Shown: positions 1-12,900 of the stretch, piece after piece
Layout of the letters: each line of letters starts with the position of its first letter
How positions within the stretch are numbered: the stretch's first letter is position 1
Assembly: GCF_014805625.2 (NCBI RefSeq)
Contig: NW_023998415.1
Location: 40,815,487-40,879,486 of the forward strand
Length of the DNA stretch: 64,000 bases
Origin: Glossina fuscipes
Lineage: Eukaryota > Arthropoda > Insecta > Diptera > Glossinidae
Reading direction: 5' to 3'
The notes under the pieces: model-generated
Databases searched by the model: none
What the model was told of the DNA's origin: nothing
Seen by the model: only the letters and a program-made list of their open reading frames with translations
Position numbers and translations under genes: made by a program

Positions 1-3000
1 TATTCATTATAAATATTAGTGGTTCCCAAATTGAATGATCCTGAAAACAGCGGCAATGCGTATCATTAATAATAAATTCGATTTTTCGAAACAATTCATT
101 GTTTAAATCGTATATGCCTATGTATATTGTTATATAATTGCATTCTCATTAATTTTTAACGTTTTGTCTAACAATTAACAATTAACCTTCCTTAATTAAA
201 ATTTCTTAATAAACATGATTCATAATGCTCTCTATCTAAAGCCTTCATGTTCAATTTATTCAACTGACATTTTCAAAAAATATTTACAATTAAGAATCAT
301 TTCCCTGACTATTGCAGGTCGAAAGCTTTTTATATACGTGAAGGTCCGAAATCCACCCGGATGGTTTCTTCTTATTTTGCACGTATTTTGAGTACAAAAA
401 GTCCTACTTATACTCCATTATTTCCAAAATTATTAACGAAAGAGGGCAGAAGAGAAAAGAAAATACAAAATAGGGTAGACTGTGAAGTTATACTTGAAAG
501 TGAACCGTAACATCAAAGGTTTTGGGAAGAAAAATCAATTATTTCTCATTAAGTCGTAGTGATATTCGCATAATCAAATGGGTCTTCGGTGTCATACAAT
601 GTTGGCAAAAATAAGCCTAAGATTCAATAGTCAAGAATACAGCAACAAAACAATGCTATGACTTGGCCAAGAGAAAAACCAGAAATCATTATGTATTATA
701 ATAAAACTAAGGGCAAAAATGCTATATCAATACACCTATAAGAGCGGAACAAATTGCTGGCCCACACGCTATGTTCTTCAACCTTATCGATACAGAAGTT
801 CTTGCTGTGCGTACGTTATATATGGGAAAAAGTTTGAAAGACTCACCGCACATGTCTTCTAAAGCATTCGAAAGAAGAACTTTGTGTTCCACGTATAACG
901 GTCCGATCTTAAAATCTACTAACTGCTGGCAGATTTCAATTCAAATCAACAATTGAATGCATTTTGAACACGTATTGTTCCGAATATAGCTGTTAAGCTG
1001 CTTACTGTAATAATAAGCGCAGGAGAGCCAATCTTTAGTATAGGGTGAAGAGTTCGCTACAGACGAAGAGCCAGAGCAAGATGTTACAGAAATTTGCGAA
1101 ATTATCAATGTCTGAAAATTGATTGAAAATCACATTTGGGCGGATTTCGTGCCCGCAAAGGTTAATTATCAATTATATTACCAGTGTGAGATATATGTGC
1201 TTGTGAGCAAAAATTTATTGGGAAAATGTGAGGACACGCTAGCCAAATGACTTTGTCCATTTTCTTTTCTCACACAAGACATTTAGAATAAATAACGAAT
1301 ACTTATTATATAGAATGTTACAATTATTAGAATATTATAGAAACAACAGATTTTAGTCAGTTTATGTTCGTACTTTAAGAGCTGCAGTGCCTGATCTTAT
1401 TGGTTTGTGGCGATAGTATCACAATAATAAGAGAAATTACCTGAAAAGTCGTTCGCAGTTGTTGAACAGAACGTGACAGCGAATGAAGACATCGAATAGA
1501 AGCAATTCTAACCTAGCAAAAGCATAGTAAATTGATGTTAAATTGCATTAATTGTCTTAATAAATGTTACTCGTATTACCTGACTCTCCCAGTCATTTAA
1601 GCTTTGCAATATGCCATCCACAAGACTATTTATGTCGATAATTTTTTTACGTATTGTTTCATCGTTAGCACCCAACGCTGCCAAACATTTTAATGCTGCT
1701 TGCTTTACGTGCGGTTCGTTTATTTTTATTAATTGAAATAGAGACTTCAGAAGATGATTGCAGATAGCAGCGATTTGTTGAAGCTTAGCGTCCACCTAGA
1801 ATTCGATATGTTTTATCAATGAATAGAGAAAAGCTAAGCAATTTTAAACTAAAACCTCAATGAGTATCGCCAATGTTTCCGCTGCTGAAGCTCTTATTTC
1901 TTGTCTATAATCTTCTGAACAAAGCCTTACTAAACAAGGTAAAGTTCTGTGCAAAATTCTAAGGTCCGTTGAAGGAAGAGTACCAGATCGATATATGTAA
2001 GTCATACACCGAGCTGCTCCCAGTTGAATATTAGGAGAAAAGGAGCGAGACATTAAACAATTTAAAATGTCTGTAAGCGATTTGCCTTGAAAACTGAAGT
2101 AAGTAAAATATATTGTGCGCTCGGCGCGGTATTATTTTATGTGGAAAATACCTTGTGACGCAAATGATGTCTGAAACGGATCTATTTGCAAAGCACATGC
2201 AGCACAAGCATCTTAAAGCTGGTATTTGAACAGGCTCGTTCTCCATTGAAATGATGCGGGTCAGGATTGGTATTATACCGGCATTTAAAAAACTTAATTG
2301 ATCTTTTTTGGACTGGCAAAGAGAACACAATATGGTTGTTATATAAATTTGCGATTTCAGCGAGTTGCCCATGAATGATGTTAAAGCTAATGCAAAAACA
2401 AAAAAAACAAAAAAAAAACAGAAAACAGAAAAAAATTATAAATTATTGATTAGGATTAAAGCGTGTTTTTACAGACATATTTAGCTCTTACTCACCTAGA
2501 AAGTGTGAAATACTGACATCATCACCGAAAAACTGCTCAGCGGTTACGTAATCATGCTCTGATATGGAACAAAGTGCACTAAGACAAATTTCAACGCAGA
2601 CCATATTATTATTCTCGATGGTTAATTCCTTCTTAAGTATTGATATAATATTATATGTTTCCACCAGTATTTTTACATGAGTTTTTGTGCCTTTTGCTAG
2701 TGAACCTAGAAAAAACAAGACAACATGCAGGATTAAATAAGTTGTCAACCCAACCGCGAACATTACATAATAAATGGATAAGTATGGGAGGATTTTTTTT
2801 TTTAAATTAAGTAGGCTTACGTTTATTCCGTAAGAGGTTGTTCGTTGTATTGTGTGCTTCATATTTAACGCTGTTGTAAACGTATAAGTACTTGCTAAAT
2901 CTTGAGGGGTCTTCATCTGTTTTAAAGCGTACTCTTATTTGACAATTTAATAAGATCACCAGAATTATTTGACAACATCACCTGTTAATTTTTATTAAAT

Positions 3001-3667
3001 CTCACGTGTTTGCCTTAGCGGAAAATTCTACCAATACAACAGATACAGAAGTTCGAAGACATCATTTTATGATATTTACATGTATATATATATATATATA
3101 TATATTCCACTCCTTATGGTAAATATAAAATAATCAGACCTGATCGTAACTCTTATTAACCCTGTATTAAGTTGTGCAAAATAATTCATGGTCAAGGTTT
3201 TAAAACGTTTTCATCCCCAAGGCTTTTTTATGAAATTTAAATGAGTCGCGAAATCATGATGACTTATAATTTTTCCACTTGTTGATTAATACATAGTAAA
3301 TTCACTTTCATTAATATTATCGATTTAGCGCCAATTTATCTTTACATTCCTCTCGAAATTTTCTATAGCCCTTTGAAGCAATTTAAAGTTTAAATTTAAG
3401 ATATTGCACTAAAAGTCCAACTCATGTAAGCTTACCAAAAGGCAAACGGGGCAGAGATTTGTCGGCTAACGTAGTATTTACGTCAAAAACAACTTTTAAC
3501 TGAATTCCACGTTAAAGCACTTTCGTTTTTTTTTTTTTTTTGGAAAGACTTCTGTCTTCCCGATTTGATTTACATACTCTACGCATTCATATATATGTTC
3601 ATATATATGCACATGTATATATATATATATATTTATATATGCTTGTGCGTATGCACTTACGCATTCA

Positions 3668-3703
<36 letters not shown>

Positions 3704-3970
3704 TATATATATATAAGCATGGCAAGGATTACCTATAATAATCAAAGCCTCTATTTTATTAGTGGTGTTATCCTCACAGCAGACTTGAATTATGTCTGGA
3801 ACAAGTTCATGAGAAATCAGTAAAGACTTCTGTTTGTTGCTCCCTATAATTGAATCCTTAATAGTAACAAGTGCGGCATACCGCTCCTCGTAATTTTCAC
3901 CTTTAACTGCATTCTTGAGTTGAATCCAGTTGGTCTCCTGTAGCGGAAGAAAACTATTATTCCTTGCCAT
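1..3970 (-). CDS. ARMC8: ARMC8 (GID5-like) armadillo-repeat protein, partial
   Basis: Subunit of the CTLH/GID ubiquitin-ligase complex in animals (family knowledge). Coding exons on the minus strand: 3970-3733, 2705-2496, 2386-2152, 2093-1856, 1795-1580, 1512-1441 and 40-1 (cut by the window edge); all junctions are GT-AG and keep phase. About 416 of roughly 670 residues are present. Family-diagnostic stretches are IIGSNKQKSLLI in exon 1, RTLPCLVRLCSE in exon 4, LGANDETIRKKI in exon 5 and RCLHSLSRSVQQLRT in exon 6. The final partial exon reads DHSIWEPL, continuing the same family pattern. Start ATG at 3970 is the first ATG in frame; the protein begins MARNNSFLPLQE. Intron 6 (1440-41) holds a transposon relic. 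The C-terminal ARM repeats lie outside the window. The gene is divergent from Vps13D. Confidence 0.9.
480..960 (+). pseudogene. decayed piggyBac-type transposase fragment
   Basis: Inside ARMC8 intron 6, in the opposite orientation to the gene. Around 676-714 one frame reads KPEIIMYYNKTKG, the hallmark motif before the conserved Asp region of piggyBac transposases. After a stop and a frame change, CWP (about 758) and MFFNLIDT (770-793) follow in the order expected for the family's WP...F..LLD segment. Several stops and frameshifts separate these pieces, so it cannot make a working protein. No terminal repeats or TTAA target sites were identified. The limits given are approximate. Confidence 0.6.
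2706..3732. other. ARMC8 intron 1 with (TA)n tracts
   Basis: Non-coding intron between exon 1 (3970-3733) and exon 2 (2705-2496), bounded by GT and AG on the minus strand. It contains short (TA)n runs near 3083-3104 and a compound (TA)n array at about 3589-3716 next to the donor. There is a poly-T run near 3527-3541. Nothing else is recognisable in it. Confidence 0.7.
3589..3716. repeat. compound (TA)n microsatellite
   Basis: Alternating TA runs of up to about 30 bp, broken by short TGCTTGTGCG-like interruptions. It lies directly beside the 5' splice site of ARMC8 intron 1. Confidence 0.9.
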
Positions 3971-5869
3971 TCTCAAAATGTATTATTTGTAAAATTTAAA
4001 TACCATAATTAGTAGTTTATTTTGTTCAACAATACAATAGCTATTTTTACCAACGTTGCCGTTAATGAGAATTTTGATAGAAAATTTCTTCAATCAATAC
4101 ATCGCAGTAATCCGCAGTAAATATCCATTTAAAACACTCCTTTTCTTTCCGATTAAAAAATAAGCTTAGAAATATAACTGCATTTATAAAAGTTGCATAA
4201 TTACAATTTTTATATTTATTTATCATTCCATATAAACACATAAACTTCACATGCGACCATGCAAACATTTTTACGGGTATAGAAATTTCTTTTTCCTTTA
4301 TTTCTTTGTATTTTACTGCTAACGTAGTTGCGCGCTACAGAATTCAAGAAATGTCTTTTGTCTTACTCGCAGTACTTGCATCATTAAATTTATCATACGG
4401 CAGTATCATACAGTGTATTATTTATATGTTTGTAACATACGGCAAGACTGTTGGTTTTTCTTTCATAGAAGCAACTTTTTTTTTAAACTTTCAGATAAAG
4501 ATAATATAATAATATCTAGTAACTTTAGATTTTTATTTCTTACCTTTGCTATGTTCCATTTTATTGAAAATCCGTATTTAAATCGAGTTTCATTTTCATG
4601 TTTTGTTTAATTTCATCTCAGCAAATACAACCATCTTTATTTCACGGTTGTATTTTTCGGTTTTGTTCCATTTTCCGTTATTGCATTTCTTAAAAATTCT
4701 TCAGGACACAAACTTTTAAGCGCCCTCTACAACTTTTACGTGCCCTTTTCAACTAGTAAATTCCTTTTACAGTCTCAAAAACATTAAGGAAAAAAGAATC
4801 GGAAACAATCAGGAAACCATTAAAACGAATAACAATTTCTTTTATATATATTTTTATATATATTAATAAAGTATTTTAAATGTATAATAAAGCTATTATA
4901 TAAATAAAGCTATTTAATTTATTTATGTTTAAATATAAATTATATAAATTAATATACAACAACAGGACACTCCGTTAATAACATTTGCGCAACAATATTA
5001 TTATTATTATTAAGTAGTACGTGCTAAAAGCATTATATTTTTTAATTATGTGCATATATATATACATATATATAGTTTTTGACAGTCTTCAAAGTTTGTA
5101 ACTTACATACATAAATACTCTTTGCAATTTTTTTATGTATATACACATAAACGTTGTTTGCAATTTTTAAATATAGTTATAAATATCTTATGCCATTCTT
5201 AGTAAAGAAGAAGAATCAAAGTAAAGCAAAGATATACCAATAAAAATGATTAAAAAAGCTAAAACAAATTCTAAATTCCTATATAACAAACTACTTTGAT
5301 TTCGTGAGAGAGAGACGACAATATTCAATATAATAACTTAAAAGCATTCCTCATGATGATGATATGAGAGAAATTGCAATAAGGTCAATTAAATTCCAAG
5401 ATAATGACGTAACTGCTGTAAAAACCATTGCCGCAGCGACAAAATTATCTGTAGCAGAAAATTTTTGGATCCATACTGATTTTCAACAATTATCTGAGCA
5501 TAACAGGGATTTCAGATAAGAAAACAGTGTTCAAGTCGCCTTAATAAAAATTTTTTAGGATAAAAGCAAAAAAAAAAAAAAGCAAAATTCAAGTGAAAAA
5601 TCATTCAAAGCAGGTTTGATACTCTGAGACTGTAGGCTTCTATAAATGTTAGAGAAATTAATTCTATTGTTCTGATAATAGAAATAGTAATCTTACCAGA
5701 AGATTCTACCGAATTCTCTGCTACCTCTAGAGTGGATAATCCCATTTTCATATTTCATTATAAAAAAAGAAAAAATGGGTATATTGTATTAAATTGAACA
5801 CTTTTTAAGAAATAAGAATAATCGATTTGAATTCAGAGAATTGGCCTTCATGCTGCTTTAGAAATAATT

Positions 5870-6450
5870 ATACCGTACACCACTTGTGGTACAGGGTATA
5901 TTAATTGAGTGCGATCGTATGTAACACGCAGAAGGGCTTAAGATAGATCCACCCGAAAATCTGTATTGCTCTAAGCGTGTCTGTCTGTCTGGCGTCTATC
6001 CATGTAAATTTGTGTTCAGCCTATAAGTCGCGGTTCACTTTTCGGACCACACCCCTTATAACGGCCTATTATGAAAAGTTGTTGGATGGAAAGAAATTGT
6101 AATTTTTAAAGTTTCTCGGCTAAGTAGTAGTATTTCGGCATTCTAAATTGGTATGAAAACTTTAGACTAGGCCAATTTTTGATCCCCTTCAAATATAACC
6201 AAAACTGAAGTTCATACGACAAAAAGATATAATTTTCAATGCTGCACGATGAAAATTATATAATCATTTAACATAAATTTAACATAAGAAATGAACTCTG
6301 TATCAAAACTGTACCAAAAATCCACTTCGGCCTATTTTTTGGCAGAAAAGTCTAACAAGTGGTTGACTCATAATATTATTGCAATTTTATACAAAAAAAA
6401 ATGAACTCTACAGAATTTGGATCTTGAATGCCTATTTTTGGATGCTATCC
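5870..6450 (+). repeat. dispersed repeat with palindromic head, copy 1
   Basis: Begins with a hairpin-like head (ACCACTTGTGGT, 5879-5890) followed by CAGGGTATATTAA, then TAACACGCAGAAGG and a TGTCTGTCTG stretch. The same opening recurs near 21757, 35407 and 63858. This layout is common in higher-fly genomes as a decayed interspersed element. The family name is not known to me and the right limit is approximate. Confidence 0.6.
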
Positions 6451-6639
6451 TATGTAAGGATTAAACCTGTACTACATTAGGTTGCATTTTGGGCTCGCTT
6501 CCCTATAAATACGCACATGAAAAATATGCCTTTATATAAAAGCAAAATATAATTTCTCTATTTTATAATAAAAGTAAGAATTGTGTTAGACAATATGGTT
6601 TAGAGTATTGAATGGTCGGCCTTGCCCAACTGTAATGTT

Positions 6640-6797
6640 CTTACTTATTATAATTATTATAAGTAATTTAGCCAGCGAAGTAAATTCGAAGATTAATGAC
6701 TTAAAGCATTAGCAGCTTCTGAGCAGTATCAACTTTATTGAAAAGTTTGCCGTACTTGAGATTTGAACCCACGACCATTGACCTGTCAGTCGAGATG
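6640..6797 (-). mobile_element. tRNA-derived SINE-like copy A (5'-truncated)
   Basis: On the minus strand it contains a box-B-like GTGGGTTCAAATCTC (6757-6771), preceded by CTCGACTGACAGGTCAATGG and followed by AAGTACGG. A unique tail follows, with TAATGCTTTAAGTCATTA and an ATAATTATAATAAG-type end. It matches copies B and C over the tRNA-like part and the tail but lacks the box A half. It abuts copy B in the same orientation. Confidence 0.6.
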
Positions 6798-6817
6798 GAT
6801 ATTTATATCCACATATT

Positions 6818-6975
6818 ATTATTATTATTATTATATGCAATGAATTCTAACACTAAAAGTCGTAAAGCACTAGCATCTAAGGATACCGGGTTTTTTAAAA
6901 ACTCTACCGCAATTGAAACTCGAACGAACGGTCATTTAGTTGCTAGTCGAGATTCTTTACCTTCGGCAAGTCGGG
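6818..6975 (-). mobile_element. tRNA-derived SINE-like copy B
   Basis: Minus strand reads GCCGAAGGTAAAGAATCTCG, ACTAGCAACTAAATGACC, then GTTCGAGTTTC as box B. After that comes a tail with CCTTAGAT, GCTTTACGACTTTTAGTGTTAGAATT and a terminal (ATA)n. The order box A, anticodon-like ACTAG, box B resembles a tRNA-Ser. It shares this layout with copy C 1.4 kb away on the other strand. Boundaries are approximate. Confidence 0.65.
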
Positions 6976-7259
6976 CGGATGTATACCCAAGTAAAGACCA
7001 AAAGACATGTCGTAGACTCAAATATAAGTTTGAAGCCTAATAGCCATCGTATACGAAGCTGTCGAAATGACGAAGTTAACAATTTCGATGTCCAACATTC
7101 TGCAGACAGTCTATTGCCACTCAACATTGACGACTACAAAAATCACTACTATTGAGGGATAAAGTGTTTCGCGAAATTACATGACTTCCCTTATCGAAAT
7201 ATCGTAACAAATTTCGTTGCAATTAATTGATATATGATCCAAACTTTCATAGACCAAAA

Positions 7260-7282
7260 TCAAAAAAAAAAAAAAAAAAAAA
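7260..7282. repeat. poly-A tract
   Basis: Run of about 20 A within the ARMC8-Vps13D intergenic region. No element end could be tied to it. Confidence 0.8.
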
Positions 7283-8364
7283 CAAATAGCGGGTATAAAG
7301 CGCAGTTATCATGGCCAGAATCGATGTAAGCGATATATTGTATTAGTTGTACTTACAAGGCGCTCGTTGAAATTGAAGGAATATGTCTTTAAATGTAGTG
7401 GTGGGGTAGAGCGTTACATTTTTGTGGAGTAAGTATTTTAATTAAATACATTTTCTTTCTTTAATTCACAAAATCAAGAACTTTTTGACATTGACATTGT
7501 TAAGATAAATCAAATTTGGGCAGCATTAATGTTTTTTCCTCTACCTTAGCATTGTGATGAGAATGAATGTGCAAAAAATGAAAAAAACAATGATGTAAAC
7601 AGCGTAGACGTAGACGCACAATTCAACTATGAAAAGTCTTTATATACAAAACTCTATGTTAATTACACTTCCATTAACTCTGCTACATCATATATTATAT
7701 AATATGAATTATGGTACATATTTCAATAAACTTGTAAAATAGTGTCGCGTCGTTTGTTTATATTCAATATTGGAAATTGTATTTTTCAATTTTTGCTTTC
7801 AACAGCAAAGACAGAAAAAGTGTTTTTCGAAAATCGACTCAAAATTGACTTCAAAAAAATCTACGTTATCCACCAAATATTGGACGATAATAGCTTAAGA
7901 ATTTTTTGTAATTCTTTATTGTAGATCAAGCAAGTTCTATAAAAAGGGTTTTTTTTTGTTCGCAGGGCTGCTGTGTCATCATCTTGTTTTTAAAAAAATT
8001 TTGTTAAAATTTTCAAAACCAAAATTCGACAAATTTACCTTACGCAAGTATATTTAAGCAAATTGTGTATTATTTCTTACTCATAAGGTAGCGAGCATTA
8101 TCTATAAAATTATTCTATGGCAGATTCATCGTACATTTGTTTGTACATGTGCACTTATAGGGAGGCCTTGTATTGCGAGAAAATTCTTTATGTTCGTATC
8201 TTTTTACGAGTTCATACGGGAATTGGCAGATCATACGATCTTGTATGTATGTAGACAAATTAAACGCGAAGAAAAAGGTAGAAGAAGATATAAAAACGAA
8301 TTATTTCAAATTTAAAATCTATTTACCTAATTCTATATATTACATGTTCCATTATATCAACTCT

Positions 8365-8590
8365 CATCTGCCTGAGTGACCGAAGGCAAAGAATCTCGAC
8401 TAGTAATTCAATGATTGTGGGTTTGAATCCCAAGTGCGATAGAATTTTTAATGAAGCCAATAACCTTAGATTTCAATGCTTTCACATTTTAGTATTAGAA
8501 TTTTTTCTTCTTTTTTTTGTGTGAGTCAGCAAATCAACAAGACTAATTAAAATAATGACTAATAATAATAGTGATAAGAATAATAATATT
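8365..8590 (+). mobile_element. tRNA-derived SINE-like copy C
   Basis: Plus strand reads CTGAGTGACCGAAGGC (box A region), AATCTCGACTAGTAATTC (anticodon-arm-like, close to tRNA-Ser ACTAGAAATC) and GTGGGTTTGAATCCC (box B, 8420-8434). The tail has CCTTAGAT, AATGCTTTCACATTTTAGTA and TTAGAATT, and ends in AATAATAATA. It lacks a matching acceptor stem and has substitutions, so it is read as a SINE rather than a tRNA gene. Confidence 0.65.
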
Positions 8591-9665
8591 TCAACTCTCT
8601 CCTAATTTCCAGGAAATCGAAAAAAGATAATAACAGCGATTAATATTCAATTTTAAATATATTTGTCAAGTTGTATTATTAAACTGGATTATATTAACTG
8701 GTAATATTCAAATATTAGAATAATTAATAAAAGTACAAACAGAAGCCATATGTTTGCCACCCATTTCTGGTATAAATATATTTAAATTGGTGTGAGAAAA
8801 TGCCTATATTTGAGAGCATGGTCTTACCTAGTACTTTCTACTTTTTCCTCTCTTTTTTTCTACTTTTTCTTAATTGCTCAATAAAAGTGATTTTTTTTCT
8901 TTTTTTTTTTGGTTTGTTGAGTGGAGAGAGACTAAATCAATAGATTTGTGGCTTATATGTCCAAAATTTATTTTCTTTGATGCATTTTTCCTAGTGAAAA
9001 CATATGTTTTTGTTTACATTTGCATATATTTGTTTATTTTTTCTTCTAAAACAATATGGTAGCACGGTTTCTGGTTCAAAGCGGAATAATGCGTCATTGT
9101 GTTGAAGGCCTAAGAACATTTAATGTATAAATGCTTTAGGGTGTAATAATATTTATATGATATATAATTCTATGGAGATTTATAATTATTTGGGTCATAT
9201 ATTTAACATTTAATTCTAAAAATGTTTACTTCGGTAAACCTATTTCTAATGCCTGAGTTGTTGTCTAATTCTTTTAATTCAGGACTCCTCTTATGTACAT
9301 AATATCTATGAATATTTGTTGTGCGAATTGCATAGTGCTAAAAATTATATGTTGCTCTTGTCTATTAAGCAAGAACTATGTATTAAACTCCAAAGATTGA
9401 TTTTTCAAATTCATTTTGTTTTTATTCTTCTATCAAAATTTAATCTAATCTATTCAAAATATTTCCGATAATTAGTTATTCAAAAAAACCTGAAGTAAAT
9501 GAGTACAATAAAAATAAACATCTGGCATCGCCGATATTGATTTAAAAACACTTACTCATACATATGATTACACACATATGTTACATACTATTATCAGATG
9601 AATTATGAAATTCAATGGAAATAATAAATAGCGGAGAACAGTTTTAAAACATCCAAGTCGTAATT

Positions 9666-9954
9666 ATGTTAAATGAACTCATAACATGGGTCCTAAATAC
9701 CTATCTCGGGAAATATTTAGAGGATTTTAATCCTGCTCAATTATCAATAGCTCTTGTATCAGGTTTGTAACGAAAATACATGGAGAATGTGCCAATTTCA
9801 GTTGTTAAACGTACATGTCTACATATTAACTTCACTGTAGTGCAATTTCGTAGTGATGTATTTATGTATTAGATGTGTTTTTGAAAAAAAAAAAAAAGAA
9901 AGAAGAATATACTTGTTTTATGTTGCAAAAATTCCTAAATATGCCAGCGTTTGA

Positions 9955-9985
<31 letters not shown>

Positions 9986-12900
9986 CTGTATATATATATA
10001 TATATATGTATACAGGATACTGTATTTTGGATACTTTGGCTAAAAAAAGATAGCAGTGGTTACGATACTGCATAACAAAAAGGCCGGCTTATCTTCTTTC
10101 ATTAGTAGATGGATTTGTTCATTCAGTTGGAACTCACCTTTCTAAATAAGTTTTTGTAATAGAATGTATTAATTTAATGTAATATTATTTTACAGGCGAA
10201 GTCGAATTGGAAAATGTTCCTATTAGAAAAGACGCTTTAAAATCATTTGGAATTCCTGTTCAGGCCTTGTCCGGTTGTATAGGCAAAATTAAATTGCGAA
10301 TACCTGTCCGGCAATTTCGTTCATCTCCATGGTGTATTACTATTGAGCGAGTGTATGGGGTTTTTGGAGCGAAGGATTTGAATGAATGGGATGATGAAAA
10401 AGAGTGTAATGAAGAATATGAATATAAAGTTAGCGTTCTAGATGCAAAGGACGCTAATTGGCGAGTCGAGAACGGCTGCCATATAGAAACGTATTATTCA
10501 TCGTCATACTCGACCTGGCTTAATTATGGGGCCACACTAGCCACAAATATATTAGAAAATCTGGAACTTAATATTAATGATGTTCATCTGCGATACGAAG
10601 ACTCGTTGACGATTCCCGGTTATCCTTTTACTGCTGGCATTCGTATTAAATCACTCACCGCACAAAGCTGTGATGGTAGTTGGATACCTGGCGCGAAAAT
10701 CATTAATAATCAAACTATTTCTTACAAATTGTTAGAGCTTCGAGATTTGCTTGTGTATTGGGATCGCCTACATGACAACAATATGTGCACAAAATTGCTT
10801 TCAAAAAATCTTTTAGAGAACATGAATGATTTGTGCAAACCAGAAGATCATTCATTCTTCGTTAGTCCTATTAATGCAGCAGCGAAATTTAAACGCGAAT
10901 TGTGTAAACATCCAATACGTACCAAAGGTCGTCCACGCATTTCATGTGACGTTTTTGTTCAGCAAGTAAAAATTTCGTTAAGTGCAGTAAGTACTGTGAT
11001 CTACCAAAAACGTACAAACCACATTTTACATAAACTTAAATATTCCGTAACTAGTGAGCTTAAGTCATTCTATTTGCTGTTTCGGAGAAAATTGAGAAAA
11101 TTTTTGTAAGAAATGAAAAATGAAATTTGAAAATTATACACTTTGTCTTATAGAAATTTTTGTCGCACTTACATGAATTTCAATGAATTCGAAATTGAAA
11201 AGCAATACTATCAATACATAAGGTTACTTTTTCTTTCTACTTTTATTACTTTTGATATTCTATTCAAATTTTCATTTACATTAAATAATGCTTGTATCAA
11301 TATTGATTTCAGGTGCAGTATACAGAGATGATTGAATCTATTACGGGATTACAGAATTTAAAGCGAGAGCGTGCCTTTAAAATGTTGCGACCCAAATGTC
11401 CGGTCAAGGGTAACGTGAAAATATGGTGGAAGTATGCTTTAGAATGCCATGGTTTCAGTTTTCGGAGCTGTACAGAAAAATGGCTAGTGGTTAAAGAAAA
11501 TCTTCGTTATATTTCAATATACAAACGTCTCTTATTAAATCCGAATGAAAAATTGACAAAGGACGACAAGCAATTTAAAGCAGACATGGAAAAAGCGAAA
11601 TCTCTAAACGAATTGGAAGCTTTAAGAGACGTTTGTTGCGAGCACATTTCCTGCAAAGGTATATTATTGCGAAATCGAAATGCGAATCAAGGCAGAGGTC
11701 TTCTGTTTCATTGGTTCCCTAACTGGTGGGGTTGGTATAGCTCTGGTTCCGACAACGGTAACCAAGCGACTGCCAATGATGAAACTTACAAAAATATTGA
11801 AGATGATATTCTAATTGCCTTGAAAGAGACAATTGAAAATGATGCATTTTCAAATCGAGATGCCGTCTTTGGCTATTTTACATTTACTCTATCAGATGGT
11901 CAGATTTTACTAGCAGCAAATAATTGCGACAATGAAGGCGCGGTTCTAGATATGGAATTCAAAGCATTAATGTCGTTTATAGAAATAAAACCTAGATTAA
12001 GTTCCTATAGAATTGGAATTTCGTTGGGCTCGGTCAGTTTGAATGATAAATTAACACTCCCAACCGAATTTCCTTATTTGATAAGACCACAGACGCAAAG
12101 CAATATTATTCCCACGAAATCCGTGCACAACGACCTCAAACAAGTGTTCACAAAGAAGCTGAGTATGCAAACGGAAAATGAACCGTGGTTTCAAATGCAA
12201 TATGAGAGGAGCCCTTCCGACTACGTGTCTGCCTATCGTTTAGTTATTAAATCGAAAAGTTTAGATGTTGTTTATAACGAGATCACCTGGAAGTGGTTAA
12301 TATCATTTTTTGCCAAGCCATTCAACGACAGAAGAGTAAAGCAACGGATATATGATTCTGAAAATTCTTCTCGATTAAAATTTTTTAAAAATTTTAAAAA
12401 CATGTTTATGACCCAAAAGGTAAAAGAGAGAAAGAAAAAACTTCTTGACTATCTGTGAAGTAAAAATAATATGTTTTTTATTCTTAGGACTATCAAAAGA
12501 AGTGGTCTTTTGAAATAGATATATTTGCTCCCCGCATAATATTTGTCGAAAACTTTAGAGAGAAAAACACATCAGTGGTATTAGTGGATTTCGGTCGCTT
12601 CCAACTCATTAAAAACGATAGACCCAGGAAACGTGACGAGACAATTGAGAAAGCCGGTAATGAGAGCGAGGAAGAAATGTTTATGACACCATGTTCGACC
12701 CCACCGGGATCTCAAATAAGTCGTTCGGGTTCACCAACTTGCGTCAACGATTCATCGGTCTTTTCGAAATTCGTCATTAACAATGATACTAACTTGGAAA
12801 GTGCTTTGTATAATGACATTTATGATAAATATTTAATAAATCTCACGGACTTACAAGTGATTGTTTGCAAAAATCGTGAATGTGGTTTTGCCTGCTCGAA

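Larger units (their letters stand above)
3971..9665. other. intergenic region between divergent ARMC8 and Vps13D
   Basis: About 5.7 kb separates the two start codons, so it must hold both 5' UTRs and promoters, but I can point to no certain core promoter element. It holds three SINE-like copies (6640-6975 and 8365-8590) and a dispersed-repeat copy (5870-6450). It also has many A/T homopolymers. Short open frames here have no coding look. A 50-residue open frame at about 5364-5520 was noted but matches nothing I know. Confidence 0.6.

Noticed and set aside
8365..8440. Functional tRNA-Ser gene
   Set aside because: Box A and box B resemble tRNA, but no paired acceptor stem is visible and the same head carries a shared non-tRNA tail in other copies.
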